Of a stretch of DNA of 64,000 bases, positions 50,898-61,924 are shown piece after piece. Made by a program: the position numbers and the translations under genes. The notes under the pieces are model-generated. The model did no database searches. It was given only the letters and a program-made list of their open reading frames with translations, and was not told the DNA's origin. This DNA comes from Cristatella mucedo. Lineage: Eukaryota > Bryozoa > Phylactolaemata > Cristatellidae. The number at the start of each line of letters is the position of its first letter. The stretch's first letter is position 1. Location: the NCBI GenBank assembly GCA_009760855.2, contig WPIO01000030.1, positions 3,362,001 through 3,426,000 on the forward strand. Direction: 5' to 3'.

Positions 50898-51188
50898 CTT
50901 ACGTGGCATCACATGGTACGGGTATCCGGAAGTGAGCCGAGTGGCAGAGAAGGCCAACAGACCGGCTCCCTCGAGCACCGGCTCCTGCACGGAGCTCGCG
51001 TTCGACAGCTGCCAGTAGAGTGCAAAGGGCTGCCCCGGCACGACTAGACATGGCCCCGGGTTAACCTTATGCATCCACACACCGATAGGACGACTGTGAC
51101 TCAAAAGATGGATTTTGGTCAAGTGGTTACCACTCATGACCACACCCTGAGTGAGACAACAAGGAGCTACACCATCAGCAGAACTCAT
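50898..51188 (-). CDS. Unidentified exon-like frame
   Basis: A frame on the - strand opens at an ATG (51186-51188) that follows an in-frame stop. It reads GVVMSGNHLTKIHLLSHS, then PIGVWMHKVNPGPCLVVPGQ and PFALYWQLSNAS. It runs to a good donor, CCAC|GTAAGG, whose exon side ends near 50898. The composition (hydrophobic, Pro/Gly, one NAS sequon) and the donor look like a real coding exon, possibly of a membrane or secreted protein. I do not recognise the family, and no following exon was identified. It could still be a chance frame. Confidence 0.3.
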
Positions 51189-51499
51189 ATTTCGTTAAAT
51201 ACCCCGAAGGGATGATATGTGCAAGAAAAGCAAAAAGAATGCGCACTGTCATTAGGCGTTGAACTTCAACCTGTAAAACCACAAGCAAAGTCATTAGTCT
51301 ACTTATCTTCATGTTATCGCAAATCGACTCACTAGATTCCATCTGTCGATTAGTTCTGGCCGGTACAATAAGTGACAATGAGATACATGAGATACACCTC
51401 GAAGGAATGGCCTACGTCATTCAGCCGGCGCTTGCCCCCCCCCCCCCAATCTGCAAACCTGGAGAGCCAACAAGATTGAGATTTAGTTCTCGTTGGGTG

Positions 51500-51660
51500 C
51501 TATTGTTAGCATCACAACTGGTACATTACACCACTTCTCACAATCTGAACTAGCTCCCTATCAAGCAGCATAGTGCCTTTATTATGTTCTGTCACTGACT
51601 TGTATGCCCCATTTATCCTCTAGCTCCGGCCTATGATCCTTATACTTCCTTTCTTATGCT
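51500..51660 (+). mobile_element. Degenerate LINE-A C-terminal fragment next to a SINE tail
   Basis: Decayed HITPLLADL.WLPVKQ region (TGGTACATTACACCACTTCTC) and SLAPAY region. It directly follows a SINE-1-like tail at about 51465-51500. Confidence 0.55.
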
Positions 51661-52211
51661 GCTGACTATGTCAGCAGACTCGACACGACAATCCCTTAAA
51701 ATTGATGGCAACTGTCGGCCAAACAACATATAGCATTAAAGTACATTGCATTTTTTCTGTTTACTTTTTTCCTCAACCTTCCCAAACTGTTTCCTCTTAG
51801 CCTGATCTGTCTAAACGGTTTGCTGCATCCACCAACTGCATTCGGCCAGAATCGACATACAAAGGGCCATTTGAAGGTTGCCTACCCAAATCCACCATCA
51901 CGCTATACCTCGACATTGATTGAAGCCTCAGATGAAGCCACTATCACAATTTAGATATGGTAAAAACACCTGATCGAGTAAAACATCCAATCAAATAGTG
52001 ATGCAGTAGAAAAAAGATGTGCCGGTTAGAAGTCTTACAGCGTAAATGCTGTTTAAAATCACAAGTTTAATTCAGCGACACGACACCGGTAGCATGCCGA
52101 TTAGAAATCGGCAGGTATGCCTTGAGCACACCAACCACATTCTGCAACGAAATGGCAGAATTTCCAGTGCGTATTAGGTCGCTAGAAAGAACACAAAAGT
52201 AAAGTAAATAT

Positions 52212-52345
52212 TAGGTGATTCAACAGCTTCATTTATATAGCGACAGAAGTGCCACGGCTCCCATCCGTGCTTGCAGGGTGGGGGGCAATAGATAGTGGTT
52301 GCTTCAGGACTCGAACCCCTGAAGTGTGACCTGCTCTGTCAGATG
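52212..52345 (-). mobile_element. SINE-2 copy
   Basis: Reverse tail TGATTCAACAGCTTCATTTA, TATAGCGACAGAAGTGCC, and box B GGACTCGAACCCCTGAAG. Confidence 0.82.
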
Positions 52346-53146
52346 CTATCTATCAAAGTTTTTTCAACATAGGCAGGTGGTCAAAGCACGCGCGACATCA
52401 ATACTTTTCGGGGTACAAAACATAGGCCGACATGGCTACCGAACGGCTTCCATGCTTCGGGCCGGACGACAGAGCTCTCAGGCCTCCCCGCCCCTCAGAG
52501 AGCCGGCTTCATTGGAAATCCTTCTCCACGTGCTCAATTATGCAAAGTAAACATAAGAAATCGAGGTCATGATAGTTGGAGCCGGGAATAGCTTAGGCCA
52601 TCACGTTGTCGTCGGCGTGCGAAACTGCTAACACCCAGGTCGGCTCGATTGAGTAACAACCAACAACGGGTGACTTCCAGCGCCGACTTAGCAAGCCAGG
52701 GACTCCCGCCTAGGCCCGGTGCATGACATGGGTATCAAAAAGGAACATCGAAAATAAATGTGAAACTTCATGGCCGCTCGGTAAGGGTTCGCAATTTTCA
52801 ATCTTACGTTGCGGTCTACCGCAGTCGTAAGATATGGCAGCTGAACTGCAGCGAACGTCTCAACGATAACTAGGTGTCTTGCATAGCCCACGAACAACAG
52901 AAACAACGCCTCCTGTCGTGGATATCAAATCGCTTGATTAAATAACGAGAAGCCAAGAGACGCCCTACCTTATCCGAGCCGCGCACTAGATCCGGCGGGT
53001 GGCCCTGCCGAGCCGGAAAAGGCTAGGACGTGCAGCCCCGGCTGAGCACTGACCTTCTGCCTCGTTACCACGCCACCTCAAGGTCGAGTAGGTGCGGTCT
53101 TAAGGCTCTCTTAATTCAACAGCTGAGCAAAGGCCGTGGCCTTCGA
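52346..53146. promoter_or_regulatory. Probable TMEM120 promoter/5' UTR region
   Basis: Sequence rises in GC and CpG towards 52980-53040 (GAGCCGCGCACTAG, CCGGCGGGTGG), immediately upstream of the TMEM120 start codon. No TATA box. A - strand frame at 52688-52906 lacks an ATG and was not accepted as a gene. Location is inferred from exon 1 only. Confidence 0.35.
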
Positions 53147-53203
53147 ATGGATGCTGTAGACGAAGAGTGGCATGAGATAGAGAAAGAGTTCGGTGTACTA
53201 GAG
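53147..53203 (+). CDS. TMEM120: TMEM120 exon 1 (start codon)
   Basis: Nineteen codons, MDAVDEEWHEIEKEFGVLE, end in phase 0 at donor GTATGC. TMEM120A/TACAN and TMEM120B begin with an equivalent acidic segment (.EW..L..EF..L...). This is a six-helix membrane protein of the inner nuclear envelope/ER, implicated in adipocyte differentiation and lipid handling; a mechanosensitive-channel role is disputed. The ATG is the first in its frame; the open frame continues upstream only through a GTG. Exon 2 completes the motif in register. The preceding 250 bp are CpG-rich without an evident TATA box, so they are probably promoter and 5' UTR. Confidence 0.85.
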
Positions 53204-53484
53204 GTATGCGCTTGTCCAGAGCGAGTGTTTATTTGCCACTACGCCGGCTGAAGTCGGTTGTTACTACCTGCGGTAGCGGCTGCGTCGTTTTTTTCGATAA
53301 TGGGATTTTAGGGTCGTCGTTTACTTGAGACCCTCGCTTAGTGAGAGCGTCTCGGTCGCTTTTATAAGATCGCTTCTCAAGAATGCACTAGTCGTAGGCA
53401 GGAAAAAGTCCGAGCCACGTGTACAGCGCGCACGCTGTACGCAGGAGCTCCTTCGAGTTAGCCTGTCGCTTATCCTCCGATAGC

Positions 53485-53528
53485 CGGCCGCTTATGCATC
53501 GCTAGTCGGCCGCTTATGCATCGCTAGT
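53485..53528. repeat. 22 bp tandem duplication in TMEM120 intron 1
   Basis: Two perfect copies of a 22 bp unit starting CGGCCGCTTATGCATCGCT, with a third partial start. It is GC-rich and lies about 280 bp downstream of exon 1. Confidence 0.9.
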
Positions 53529-53727
53529 CGGCCTCTCAGCCGAATGCTAAGCCCCTTTAAAAGTGCAAGCTTTGCGCGCACACCGGACTTGTCAGCGCCC
53601 GAAAGCTTACGACGAGCTCGCTTCACCGGTGACTAGCTACCGTCGGTTTGCCTTTTTCACTTTCACGAAAGTATATCAGAGAGAGAGATGCTGACTGCAC
53701 TTTGCGTCGCTCTTCGCACCTCTGCAG

Positions 53728-53846
53728 GATGTCCACAGGCAGTATCTCAAGAAGGTCAGTGAAATGAAGGATCTGCAGGCAAAATGCCTGTCGTCGGTCG
53801 CCCGTCAGAAGAGCAAGCTGAGCCAGCTGAGAGACACGCTCGGATC
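53728..53846 (+). CDS. TMEM120: TMEM120 exon 2 (coiled coil)
   Basis: Thirty-nine codons plus two bases, with acceptor CTCTGCAG and donor GTAAGC. The peptide DVHRQYLKKVSEMKDLQAKC continues LSSVARQKSKLSQLRDTLG. It matches the TMEM120 N-terminal coiled coil, H..Y..KL.E...LQ..C.SSI.RQKK.L..L. This helix pair mediates dimerisation in known TMEM120 structures. The exon joins exon 1 in phase 0 and leaves phase 2 for exon 3. Confidence 0.92.
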
Positions 53847-54864
53847 GTAAGCTAGAGAGCTACGCGCCCAAGTGATCGAGCGATCGTGCCCCCATTCAAA
53901 GTTCACCGTGCTTCGTCCTGCCGCGCCCGGAATTGTGATTACTATTACGAAAATCACGCCTTGCGAATTGGCTTGGCATGTATTTACGTGAAAGCTATGC
54001 CAGCGTTGAGGTTTTTCCAGCGTCCCGAAGTAGCTGAGCGTGTATTTAGCTAAAGAGCCAGCCGAGGTGATTGGACTGGTGCGAAGCGCAGACGTAGAAT
54101 TAGGGTCTATGGGCCTGTGATGAGGTTCTTGTGTTGAACAGCCTATTTTGCGAGTTCCGTGAGCTGGCTTGAAGTTACTTGGGCCAGTGTTGTCTCGGCA
54201 GATTTAATAGAGCCTCGGTGCCCTGGCGTATGATTGTCTTTACATTTTGATTAATGCCATCTTGCCTGCTATTACATTACTGTTAGCACAATGCTGGCTA
54301 ATTGGGTATTTGTTGATGCTTGTGCAAGTAGATCGAAGTACTGCTGTACAGCAATTAATGCTGAACACTTATTGGTCCATAGCAGTGCGTTCAGTTAGCT
54401 AGAAATATGCCACGATAGAGGTTTTTGGTTTGTGGAATCTCAAGGTGTGAGTAACATGTGCCAATCGTTACGGTTTCCTCTTGTCTGTATGCTCAGTCTG
54501 CACTAGTGTTACTCTGCGGAGCATCACTCGCTAAATCAGCTTATTTAAATGCGTTCTGAATCTCAGATGTGCTTCCCATGCGGGAATGGGCAGGGCTATG
54601 ACTTGGTCCGGAAGTGGAGTAAAAAAAACATTGACATTTGCTCTCATTTAATTCCTAGTACAATAAATTGAGTGCATGCTATTCTCTCTCGCAGTTTGGC
54701 TAACACAACTGATATTGATAATCTTTTCTTGTTCAAAAATCTTGGCATGCTACTGATGAAAGGGAGGAGAGAAGCTGCAACTGATAGAACCGTTGTGTGC
54801 CTCGATTTTGTGACCTTCTATGTGATTAGGGGGAGTCGTTCAAGATTAAAAAAAATCCTAGCTG

Positions 54865-55000
54865 ATTAAACAGCCTCTTTTTGTATAGCGACAGAAGAGC
54901 CTTTACGGCTATCACCACCGCTTGCAGTGGCGATAAAGGATCGCCCACTGCAGGAATCGAACCCACGACCTCGGGATTAAGGCGTGTAGTGGGTTATACC
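54865..55000 (-). mobile_element. SINE-2 copy in TMEM120 intron 2
   Basis: TTGTATAGCGACAGAAGAGC, CTTTACGGCTATCACCACCG, then box B (GGAATCGAACCCACGACC). Well preserved. Confidence 0.85.
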
Positions 55001-56269
55001 GTGGGGAGTGATGCATTCTACATCGAAAGCTTTTGAGACAACTGCATATGCAAGCACCTAGCTAGTAGCCTTTGTAACGTTGCCACAGGGAAATTGTCAC
55101 TGAAGCTTGACCTAGGCAAGGTCAGAAAATAAAATCCACTTTGAAATTCTCAAATATGAAGCAATGCCAGATAAAATAACTTGTGAATCTAGCTTGAATT
55201 TTCTCGTGAGTAAAGGCGAGGAGTTCCACACTCTGTGATCCCGGAGTTAAAACAACCAGTCGCCTGTAATTTTGAGGCAGCTCACGTGAACACTAGCAAA
55301 ATCATTCAGCGGAGAATCTGTGCATATTCAATGGATTGTGCTTATAAAAAGTTCTACCTGCGCAGCTTCTAACTTAGCTTTAAGCAGGCATAAGAGCCTT
55401 GCCTTAAGAACAAATGGCTTCCTTTACTTGTTATTGGGCCTGTGTAGATAGTGTCAGTCATGATCTATCCCAACCTTAGCCGAACACTTTGGGGTAGACA
55501 GGATTAAGCCAAGGAGGGTTCAGACCTTGACCTTTTTAGTAGCATACAATCATAGAAAGATCAAAAGGCTCCTGTAAATCGGTCCAAGTGATTTGCCTAC
55601 CCCTATGGCCTAGCAGACCAGAGTTTGTTTGGCTTGCAGAGGCCTATGAACCTTCTTATTCAGCCCCATCAAGGATCACACGGCTGCATCATCATGATTT
55701 CAGCTGAAGGCTTCACTTTTTTGTGGTCTTTTGAGCTCGTAACATTAACATTTAGCTCGGAGCTTGTAGTCTCTAGTCTATGGAATATTGCTGCAATCTT
55801 ATTCAGGGATGCAGTGGGTCTTTGTTGCCTAATAATGCACTGGGTATAATTTATTTATGCAAATATGCACTCGGTGTAAAAAAAAATCATCGAAGTGTGG
55901 CTGAAGCTGCTGTGGCTGTAAATTCGCCTTGGTCATGAGAGGGTTTTCTACTATGCCAGGCATGCTAAAGTTATATGCAGCATGTGAAAATATCTATTGA
56001 TAGCCCAAAAAGAAGCGAATGCCGCTGGTATGTATAGGTTTAGTGAGTCGTCATCTTAGCATGATTCTTTATTACCTCACTTGTCTGGCAAGTCATAGAG
56101 GCTACCAGCTCTTCTGCTGGTAGCACATTCTAGAAGCTGAGTTTTACTGAAAAGGTCGGCTAAACAAGGAAGTCGAAGGCTAAACACCCTGCCTCGGCCG
56201 CCTGCCGATATCACTCCATTGTCATTCTACAGGGGTTCAAATCAAGCGACTGGTTTGGTCACTGCCTTC

Positions 56270-56420
56270 GGGTCGGTCTTATTTTAGGGGTAAGATGCTC
56301 GAACTTTACTACCCAGGTTGTGGGTTCGAGTCCAGCTGGATGTAATCCTTTATTGTCTACTGCAAATGGCAGCTATAGCCGTTAAGGCTCTTCTGCTACT
56401 ATAGAAATGAGAATGCTTAA
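56270..56420 (+). mobile_element. SINE-2 copy in TMEM120 intron 2
   Basis: Box A-like GGGGTAAGATGCTCGAACTT, box B GTTGTGGGTTCGAGTCCAGC, and tail GCTATAGCCGTTAAGGCTCT followed by TCTGCTACTATAGAAATGA. Confidence 0.85.
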
Positions 56421-56435
56421 TTAGCTAACCTTTAC

Positions 56436-56624
56436 TGCATCAGTACCAAACAAAGATTCGTCAAAAAGTTCTTTACTCAACTTATAATTGACCAAGCAAG
56501 TTGGACTTCAAAGCTCAAATACTCTGCTTGGAGGTCGGTACATTCAGCAGCAAGATAGTGACCCTAAGCACACTTTCAGGCCGTAGAAGTACTTTTTGAC
56601 GAATCCTTGCTTGGTGCTGATGCA
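56436..56624. mobile_element. Tc1/mariner remnant between 34 bp inverted repeats
   Basis: Arms at 56436-56469 and 56591-56624 are reverse complements with 3 mismatches in 34; they share the core ATTCGTCAAAAAGT. Between them, 56539-56580 (+) encodes YIQQQDSDPKHTFR, which resembles the QQD.DPKHT motif around the second catalytic Asp of Tc1/mariner (IS630 superfamily) transposases. It is a deletion derivative, not a functional element. It lies in TMEM120 intron 2. Confidence 0.65.
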
Positions 56625-57544
56625 CTCCGCCAGGCAGCAACCCAGCTGCTACCTCAGAGACCCTATTGGAAACCGGTCTCCCTCTTGATGTATCACTCGT
56701 GGCTCTTGTGCCACAGGCTATTGGTCTCGTGGATTATGCCCAACCTTAGGGAGGGGCCGGTGTCCAATAGCATACCTCTGATCATTAATCATGCTTAGTT
56801 GAGCCTCAGCCGCACAAATGCTCTATCATAGCTCTAGCATACGGCCTATGCCATCCCTCTAACACACTGTCTGAACTGTCATTGTCGCGTAGTCATCCAA
56901 CTCATTTCCCTCCTGTGCGTTTGTTACCTTTGAGCACTTTCGTTACAAAACATTGCTGGCATAACCTCTGCAGAACATTCGGTTATGCCCTGTCGTAAGT
57001 TCAAGTATCCTAGCAACACTTTTCGAAGTGCAAATATGTTCTTCGAGGCTTGTGTTTTTATGGCCTTGTCATTCCGATCGTTGGGGCAGCTTTAGCGCTC
57101 TCTTGGCTCCATTGTACAGAGTTGCAACTGCTCCTTAATAGTGCAGCCCTCTTGCATTGCCCGCCCCTCAGTGCTTGTTCGAAACTCTACAATCTCCAAT
57201 ATTGGTGCAAAGGAAAGCAATCTATGCTAGCTTTTCCGGGAAATGGCACTGTGTAAATACAATCATTTGATTTACGTGCCATTTTAGCCAGGTTCATCAT
57301 CAGTGATTGCTTAGACGTCATTTTTAAGCATATTTTCTGCTTTGAGAAGTCGTTTTCTATTATAATACCTGCTTCTGCTCATGAATGCAATGAGAACTAG
57401 TTTATTTAGTATGGATTGATACTAGGAATCACACAGAATGATGAGTCTGAGCCAGTTCCATCAGAGAGGCCTTTAAATAAAATTTGCCCTGTTCCAGCAA
57501 TTGCTTAAACTTTTGACTGTCCCTGTGAATATGGACAAACATTC

Positions 57545-57676
57545 ATACATGCATGCATGCATGCATGCATGTATGTATACATACATGCACCTATGCATGC
57601 ATGCATACATACATGCATGCATGTGTGCATGCATACATACATGCATTCATACATACATTTCGTTAACAGACACACA

Positions 57677-57756
<80 letters not shown>

Positions 57757-57757
57757 C
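57545..57757. repeat. (CATG/CATA)n, (CA)n and (TA)n compound microsatellite
   Basis: About 115 bp of CATG/CATA tetramers, then about 35 CA units from 57669, then TA units. It is in TMEM120 intron 2. Confidence 0.97.
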
Positions 57758-58905
57758 ACATATAACGATTTCTTCAAAATGTGAATGTATGTATATTAAC
57801 CGGTGAATATATATGATTTGCATGCATATTCTTGCCCACCCACTACGTGTGAACACCTTGGATCTGTTTTTGATGTTTGATGTTTCTGATCTTTTTTCCA
57901 CCTTTACGCTTTAATCTTACCCCCTGCCCTTCTTATTTTTGCCATTTGGAAAATTTCGTGCTAATTATAAAGCATTTTGAGTATTTTGTGTAATCTACTT
58001 CTACCCCATTCATATTTATGCATGTATTTGTTATACTTAAAGTGTTACTATAATAGCACCCTTATCAAACCCGGAGTAAGACTTGTGCTTGTGCACTTGT
58101 AGCATTCAGATGCTCCGGCAGCTACAGTGATAACTCTGATGTGTGGGAGGGAAGAACGAATGCTATTGGAATGAATATTGTTATTAATGCGATTGGGCTA
58201 ACTTGCTGCCAGCATTTTTAGCTTTGGGTAGTAGGCGTGATTAGCAGTTGCAGACACATGATTGGGATTCATTGTGTGTACGTGTGTGAGTGTGTGTTGT
58301 GCATGCTTGTACTTCTTAATTTTCTTCACTTTTTTGGCTTACCACCGAAAGTGCATTTGCATCGCCAAGTTGTCGACGTTTTAGATTGTTTTCATACTGA
58401 TATGATCTTTGCTCTTTTTTTTACGTACGATGCAAATGTTGATGATTTTTAGGAAGCCACACGCTAGCACAGATGTCTCATTGCACGCTAGCTATATGCA
58501 TCTGAGGGTTTCGTAGGGTGGTCTGAGAGTACCAAAAAGTTGTGATTATTCCTGCTAAGAACTGTGAAGTTTGGCTTTTATTCTGTTATCGGCTATGCTT
58601 GCCAATTTTTGAGTTGCTTGCCATAACTTCAACAATTTCTGCTTGCGTTTTAAAGCTACTCTAATACCCGACCTGTTTTTAATAGAATCTGCTTTGGCCA
58701 TAGAATCACCCTTTAGGCGCTTATGTGAGCTGCAGTTGTATGAGTTGTATGGATCCTCTCGTGGCTGGTGCATACCAGTTTACCCCAGTTGTGTGGCACT
58801 CTTTCTATGGCGTACCACTCTCGATGGTGTGCCTCTCCCGTTGGCGTGCTTACCTTCATTCTGCTTGCCTAGTGTGTCTGCTTATTATATGTGGTTGCAT
58901 CGTAG

Positions 58906-59028
58906 ACTACAGAAAGCGCTGCCGAGCACTGGTGATGAGTCAATGAAAAGCAAAGAGTTGCTACTGAAGATTGAGGACAAAAGGGCAAGTCTGGTCGCCA
59001 TAGAGGATCATCTACCTCATAAAAACGG
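58906..59028 (+). CDS. TMEM120: TMEM120 exon 3 (second coiled-coil helix up to first membrane segment)
   Basis: Using acceptor GCATCGTAG, the first base completes the serine codon split after exon 2. The frame reads LQKALPSTGDESMKSKELL, then LKIEDKRASLVAIEDHLPHK, N and a split G, up to donor GTAAGC. In vertebrate TMEM120 the corresponding segment ends ...F.DME.YLPKKNG directly before the first transmembrane helix, and spacing agrees within two residues. The stronger-looking acceptor CTACAG six bases downstream would leave the wrong phase, which is why 58906 was chosen. The next exon (membrane domain) was not found before the right edge, so intron 3 exceeds 4.9 kb. Confidence 0.86.
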
Positions 59029-59214
59029 GTAAGCGTGATTTCAGCCTATTGGTGAAGTGCTATTATTTTTTGTTTTTAGACTTCAGTTGCTCTATGATGC
59101 TATGCTACACGTGGCTTCCTGACAGCAAGTCATAAAGCGCACGATAGGCAGTACGTTGTGCTGACTCTGTAGGATGTTAGACAGCTCCGAAAGTGAATAG
59201 CCTACTTTAATGTA

Positions 59215-59960
59215 ATGTGTAATGTATCTCCTTCAGTAACTCCACAAAGTCATAAAGACCATGTGGGTGTTACGCAGGAGAGTTTTGTATAGTGCACTCA
59301 CAGCCTAAGTGGCTTTTGGTACACATTCGGTACCCAACAGACTTCGTCTCACGCAACAAAGAGAAAGTGGGAAGCATAGCAGAGTTAGGAGAGCAGTTGA
59401 GGTAGTAAGTAGCATAGAAGTAGCAGTTCAGGACCGCTGAAAAAGAATGAGCCATAGTCGGCAGTAGGAGAGTAGTCGTCGTTGCGTAAGAATTGTGAAA
59501 GCGAGTTCCACAGTCTAGTACCTGCAGAGCTAAAGCTTCTGTCGCCAACTGTCTTTAAGCGGAGGAATGGGACAGCTAATTTATTGTCCACACAGGACCT
59601 GAGGGCGCGAACAGGCTGAAACTGATGCAGCAGTTCAGCTAGGTACAAAGGAGCCAAGCCGTGGTGGGCCTTGTGGGTCAGGGTAAGAACTTTGCTCTGT
59701 ATCCTTTGCTCAACCGACAACCATCCTAGCTCTTTCAGCAGAGGTGACACGTGCTCAAACCGCTGGGACTTGAAGACCAGCCTTGCAGCCATTCATAGTC
59801 TGCTGTAGTGGCATAATAGCTTTCTTTGGTAGCCCAGCCAAATGGGAATTACAATAATCAAGCCGAGACAGAACTAAAGAGCTAGTTAAATTTTTTACAA
59901 GCCACTGTGGGAGACAGCTTCTAATCTTGGATAGGGATCGGATGTGATGGCTAGCTGTAG
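59215..59960 (-). mobile_element. LINE-B copy, left arm of an inverted pair
   Basis: The reverse strand has an open RT C-terminal frame 59792-59385 (RIQSKVLTLTHKAHHGLAPL, YLAELLHQFQPVRALRSC, GDRSFSSAGTRLWNSL), then the 3' terminus to about 59215. More upstream sequence runs to about 59960 (GCCCAGCCAAATGGGAATT). It lies about 190 bp into TMEM120 intron 3. Confidence 0.9.
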
Positions 59961-60039
59961 AGTGTTGTGCACTCGGAGATAACGGAATGTGCTGGCTGAG
60001 TTGTGCCTATTGCCTGCTGATAGTAACCACACAGGGGAG

Positions 60040-60355
60040 GGGTGTGGGTTTTAGCTTTGCAGGTCCTAGACTGTGGAACTCGCTTCCACAATTCTTACGC
60101 AACGACGACTACTCTCCTACTGCCGACTATGGCTCATTCTTTTTCAGCGGTCCTGAACTGCTACTTCTATGCTACTCACTACCTCAACTGCTCTCCTAAC
60201 TCTGCTATGCTTCCCACTTTCTCTTTGTTGCGTGAGACGAAGTCTGTTGGGTACCGAATGTGTACCAAAAGCCACTTAGGCTGTGAGTGCGCTATACAAA
60301 ACTCTCCTGCGTAACACCCACATGGTCTTTATGACTTTGTGGAGTTACAGACAGA
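60040..60355 (+). mobile_element. LINE-B 3' copy, right arm of an inverted pair
   Basis: Nearly identical, in reverse, to 59220-59545. It carries FAGPRLWNSLPQFLRNDDYS, the same UTR and the terminus GAGTTACAGACAGAGATGCA. It is 5' truncated near 60040. Confidence 0.92.
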
Positions 60356-61924
60356 GATGCATTTAGCTTGCTGCTATATCTCCGAACTGTGGATCAGGCC
60401 ATACGAAGCCTTTCTGAAGTGCATTAATTTGCTGTTTGCTTCCGAATCCCACCACGTGTTCATGGGGTATCATGGAAAGGCACCGTTGAACGGTCGGTCG
60501 TGTGCTCATGTTTGAAGCACAAAAATTGATCCTTTTGGAGACTGATTTCGTTTTTCCAAGCTATGCCCGGTGATCTCATTGCTTAGTGCATCACAGAGAG
60601 AGTGGTGCCATTTGAATTGATCCGAGGCATTGCTAGGTGACTGCCGTGACGCATTGGCCAGTTAGTAGCTGCAGTGACTACCCTTTATGCAAAGCCGTGG
60701 GCACGCTCCATTCTGATTAGTTCGGCTTGTTGCATTTATATCAGCTGTTTCCCAAGCACATGGTTGTTTAGTATTTTTATGGCAGTTTCTATTAGGACAG
60801 CCTTTTAATGCCGGTGTTTGAATGCACTTCCTAATCAGGAGTGATCATTGATTGTACTCCAAGAGGATGAATTTGCACGGTGTTTTGGTTTTTTCTTAGA
60901 TGTTCTGGGCTATAGCAGCTTTTACATAGTCTATTGAGCAGTTAGCATTTTATACTTTTGCATGTCGGTCTGCGCTTTTTTTGTGGGCAAACCTTAAGTA
61001 AATTGAGTCTTTGCATATATGTCCAGCTCATTAAGGTAAAGTTTTGTGTTTGTATCTCTTGTTACTTTCTTTGGTAGCTGATAAGACCTTGCCATTATTT
61101 ATGTATGGTGCCATTATGAATGATCTGCTGTGATTGTGTAGGATCAGCTGACCCAATCTTTGTGTGTGCACTGTCGTGTTAGATAACGTGACTTTAGTGG
61201 AATGACACTTTACTGTAAGTGTTATTATTTCTGGTTGCTGTTAGGACCTGCTGCCGACTCATTTGCTCATTTGACTAGTTGTGGGTGCATTATCATGAGC
61301 CAAGGACTCAGCTTCATTCATGTAGAAAGAACAATGGATAAATTTGTAATGGTACCTAGCCTTGAGAATACCAGATTTCTTTGTTAGTGCATATGTTAAC
61401 GACAAGCTAACTTGTGCTGCATACCTACACTGTATACTCTTTCAGATATAGATATGTCTGTAGAAAAGAGTTGTGAGTGTTTCAAGGCCACTGGAGTTGC
61501 ATTTAAAGGAAGTCAGTGACAGGCCTTTTGAAGCTATCGATTGCTCTATTTTACACGAGAGACGTATACAAATGTTAGATTTGTTTTCTCGAAAAATTTA
61601 TTTTGAAGACTAAACAATGGGCATCAGTGTAGGAGGTCTATGGGAACGCAAATAAAGCATGCATGTCCCAGTATCATGGCATTAAAAAAGGTTCCATTAA
61701 TTGGTTTGAGGCTGTGGAAAAAAAAGAAAAAAACGGTAGCTGCTTGTGATAAAGAAAGGCCAGAATCGTCACAACGAACATGATACTTAAGTTTGTAACT
61801 TTTGTTACTGCTCTTATAATTTTAGTACAAGTCCGCTACCATTGTTGTAAGAGACCAGCTGTGTGTTGCCTGGTAAAATTTATATGTTCACTAGATCTAG
61901 AGATCAACTTGTACTGTAATTCTC
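60356..61924. other. TMEM120 intron 3, nothing recognised
   Basis: T-rich unique sequence. The next TMEM120 exon (first membrane helix) was looked for and not found. Confidence 0.5.

Noticed and set aside
52688-52906. - strand 72-codon frame as a divergent gene sharing the TMEM120 promoter
   Set aside because: No ATG (TTG only), no family match, only a donor-like GTAAGA inside; too weak.
57050-57256. LINE-like LQLLLNSAALL frame
   Set aside because: One short similarity to the LQLVQNSAARLV segment of LINE-A, with no ordered flanking blocks.
58911-58919. CTACAG as acceptor of TMEM120 exon 3
   Set aside because: Joining exon 2 there gives a frame that stops after about ten codons; the TAG six bases upstream keeps the conserved frame.
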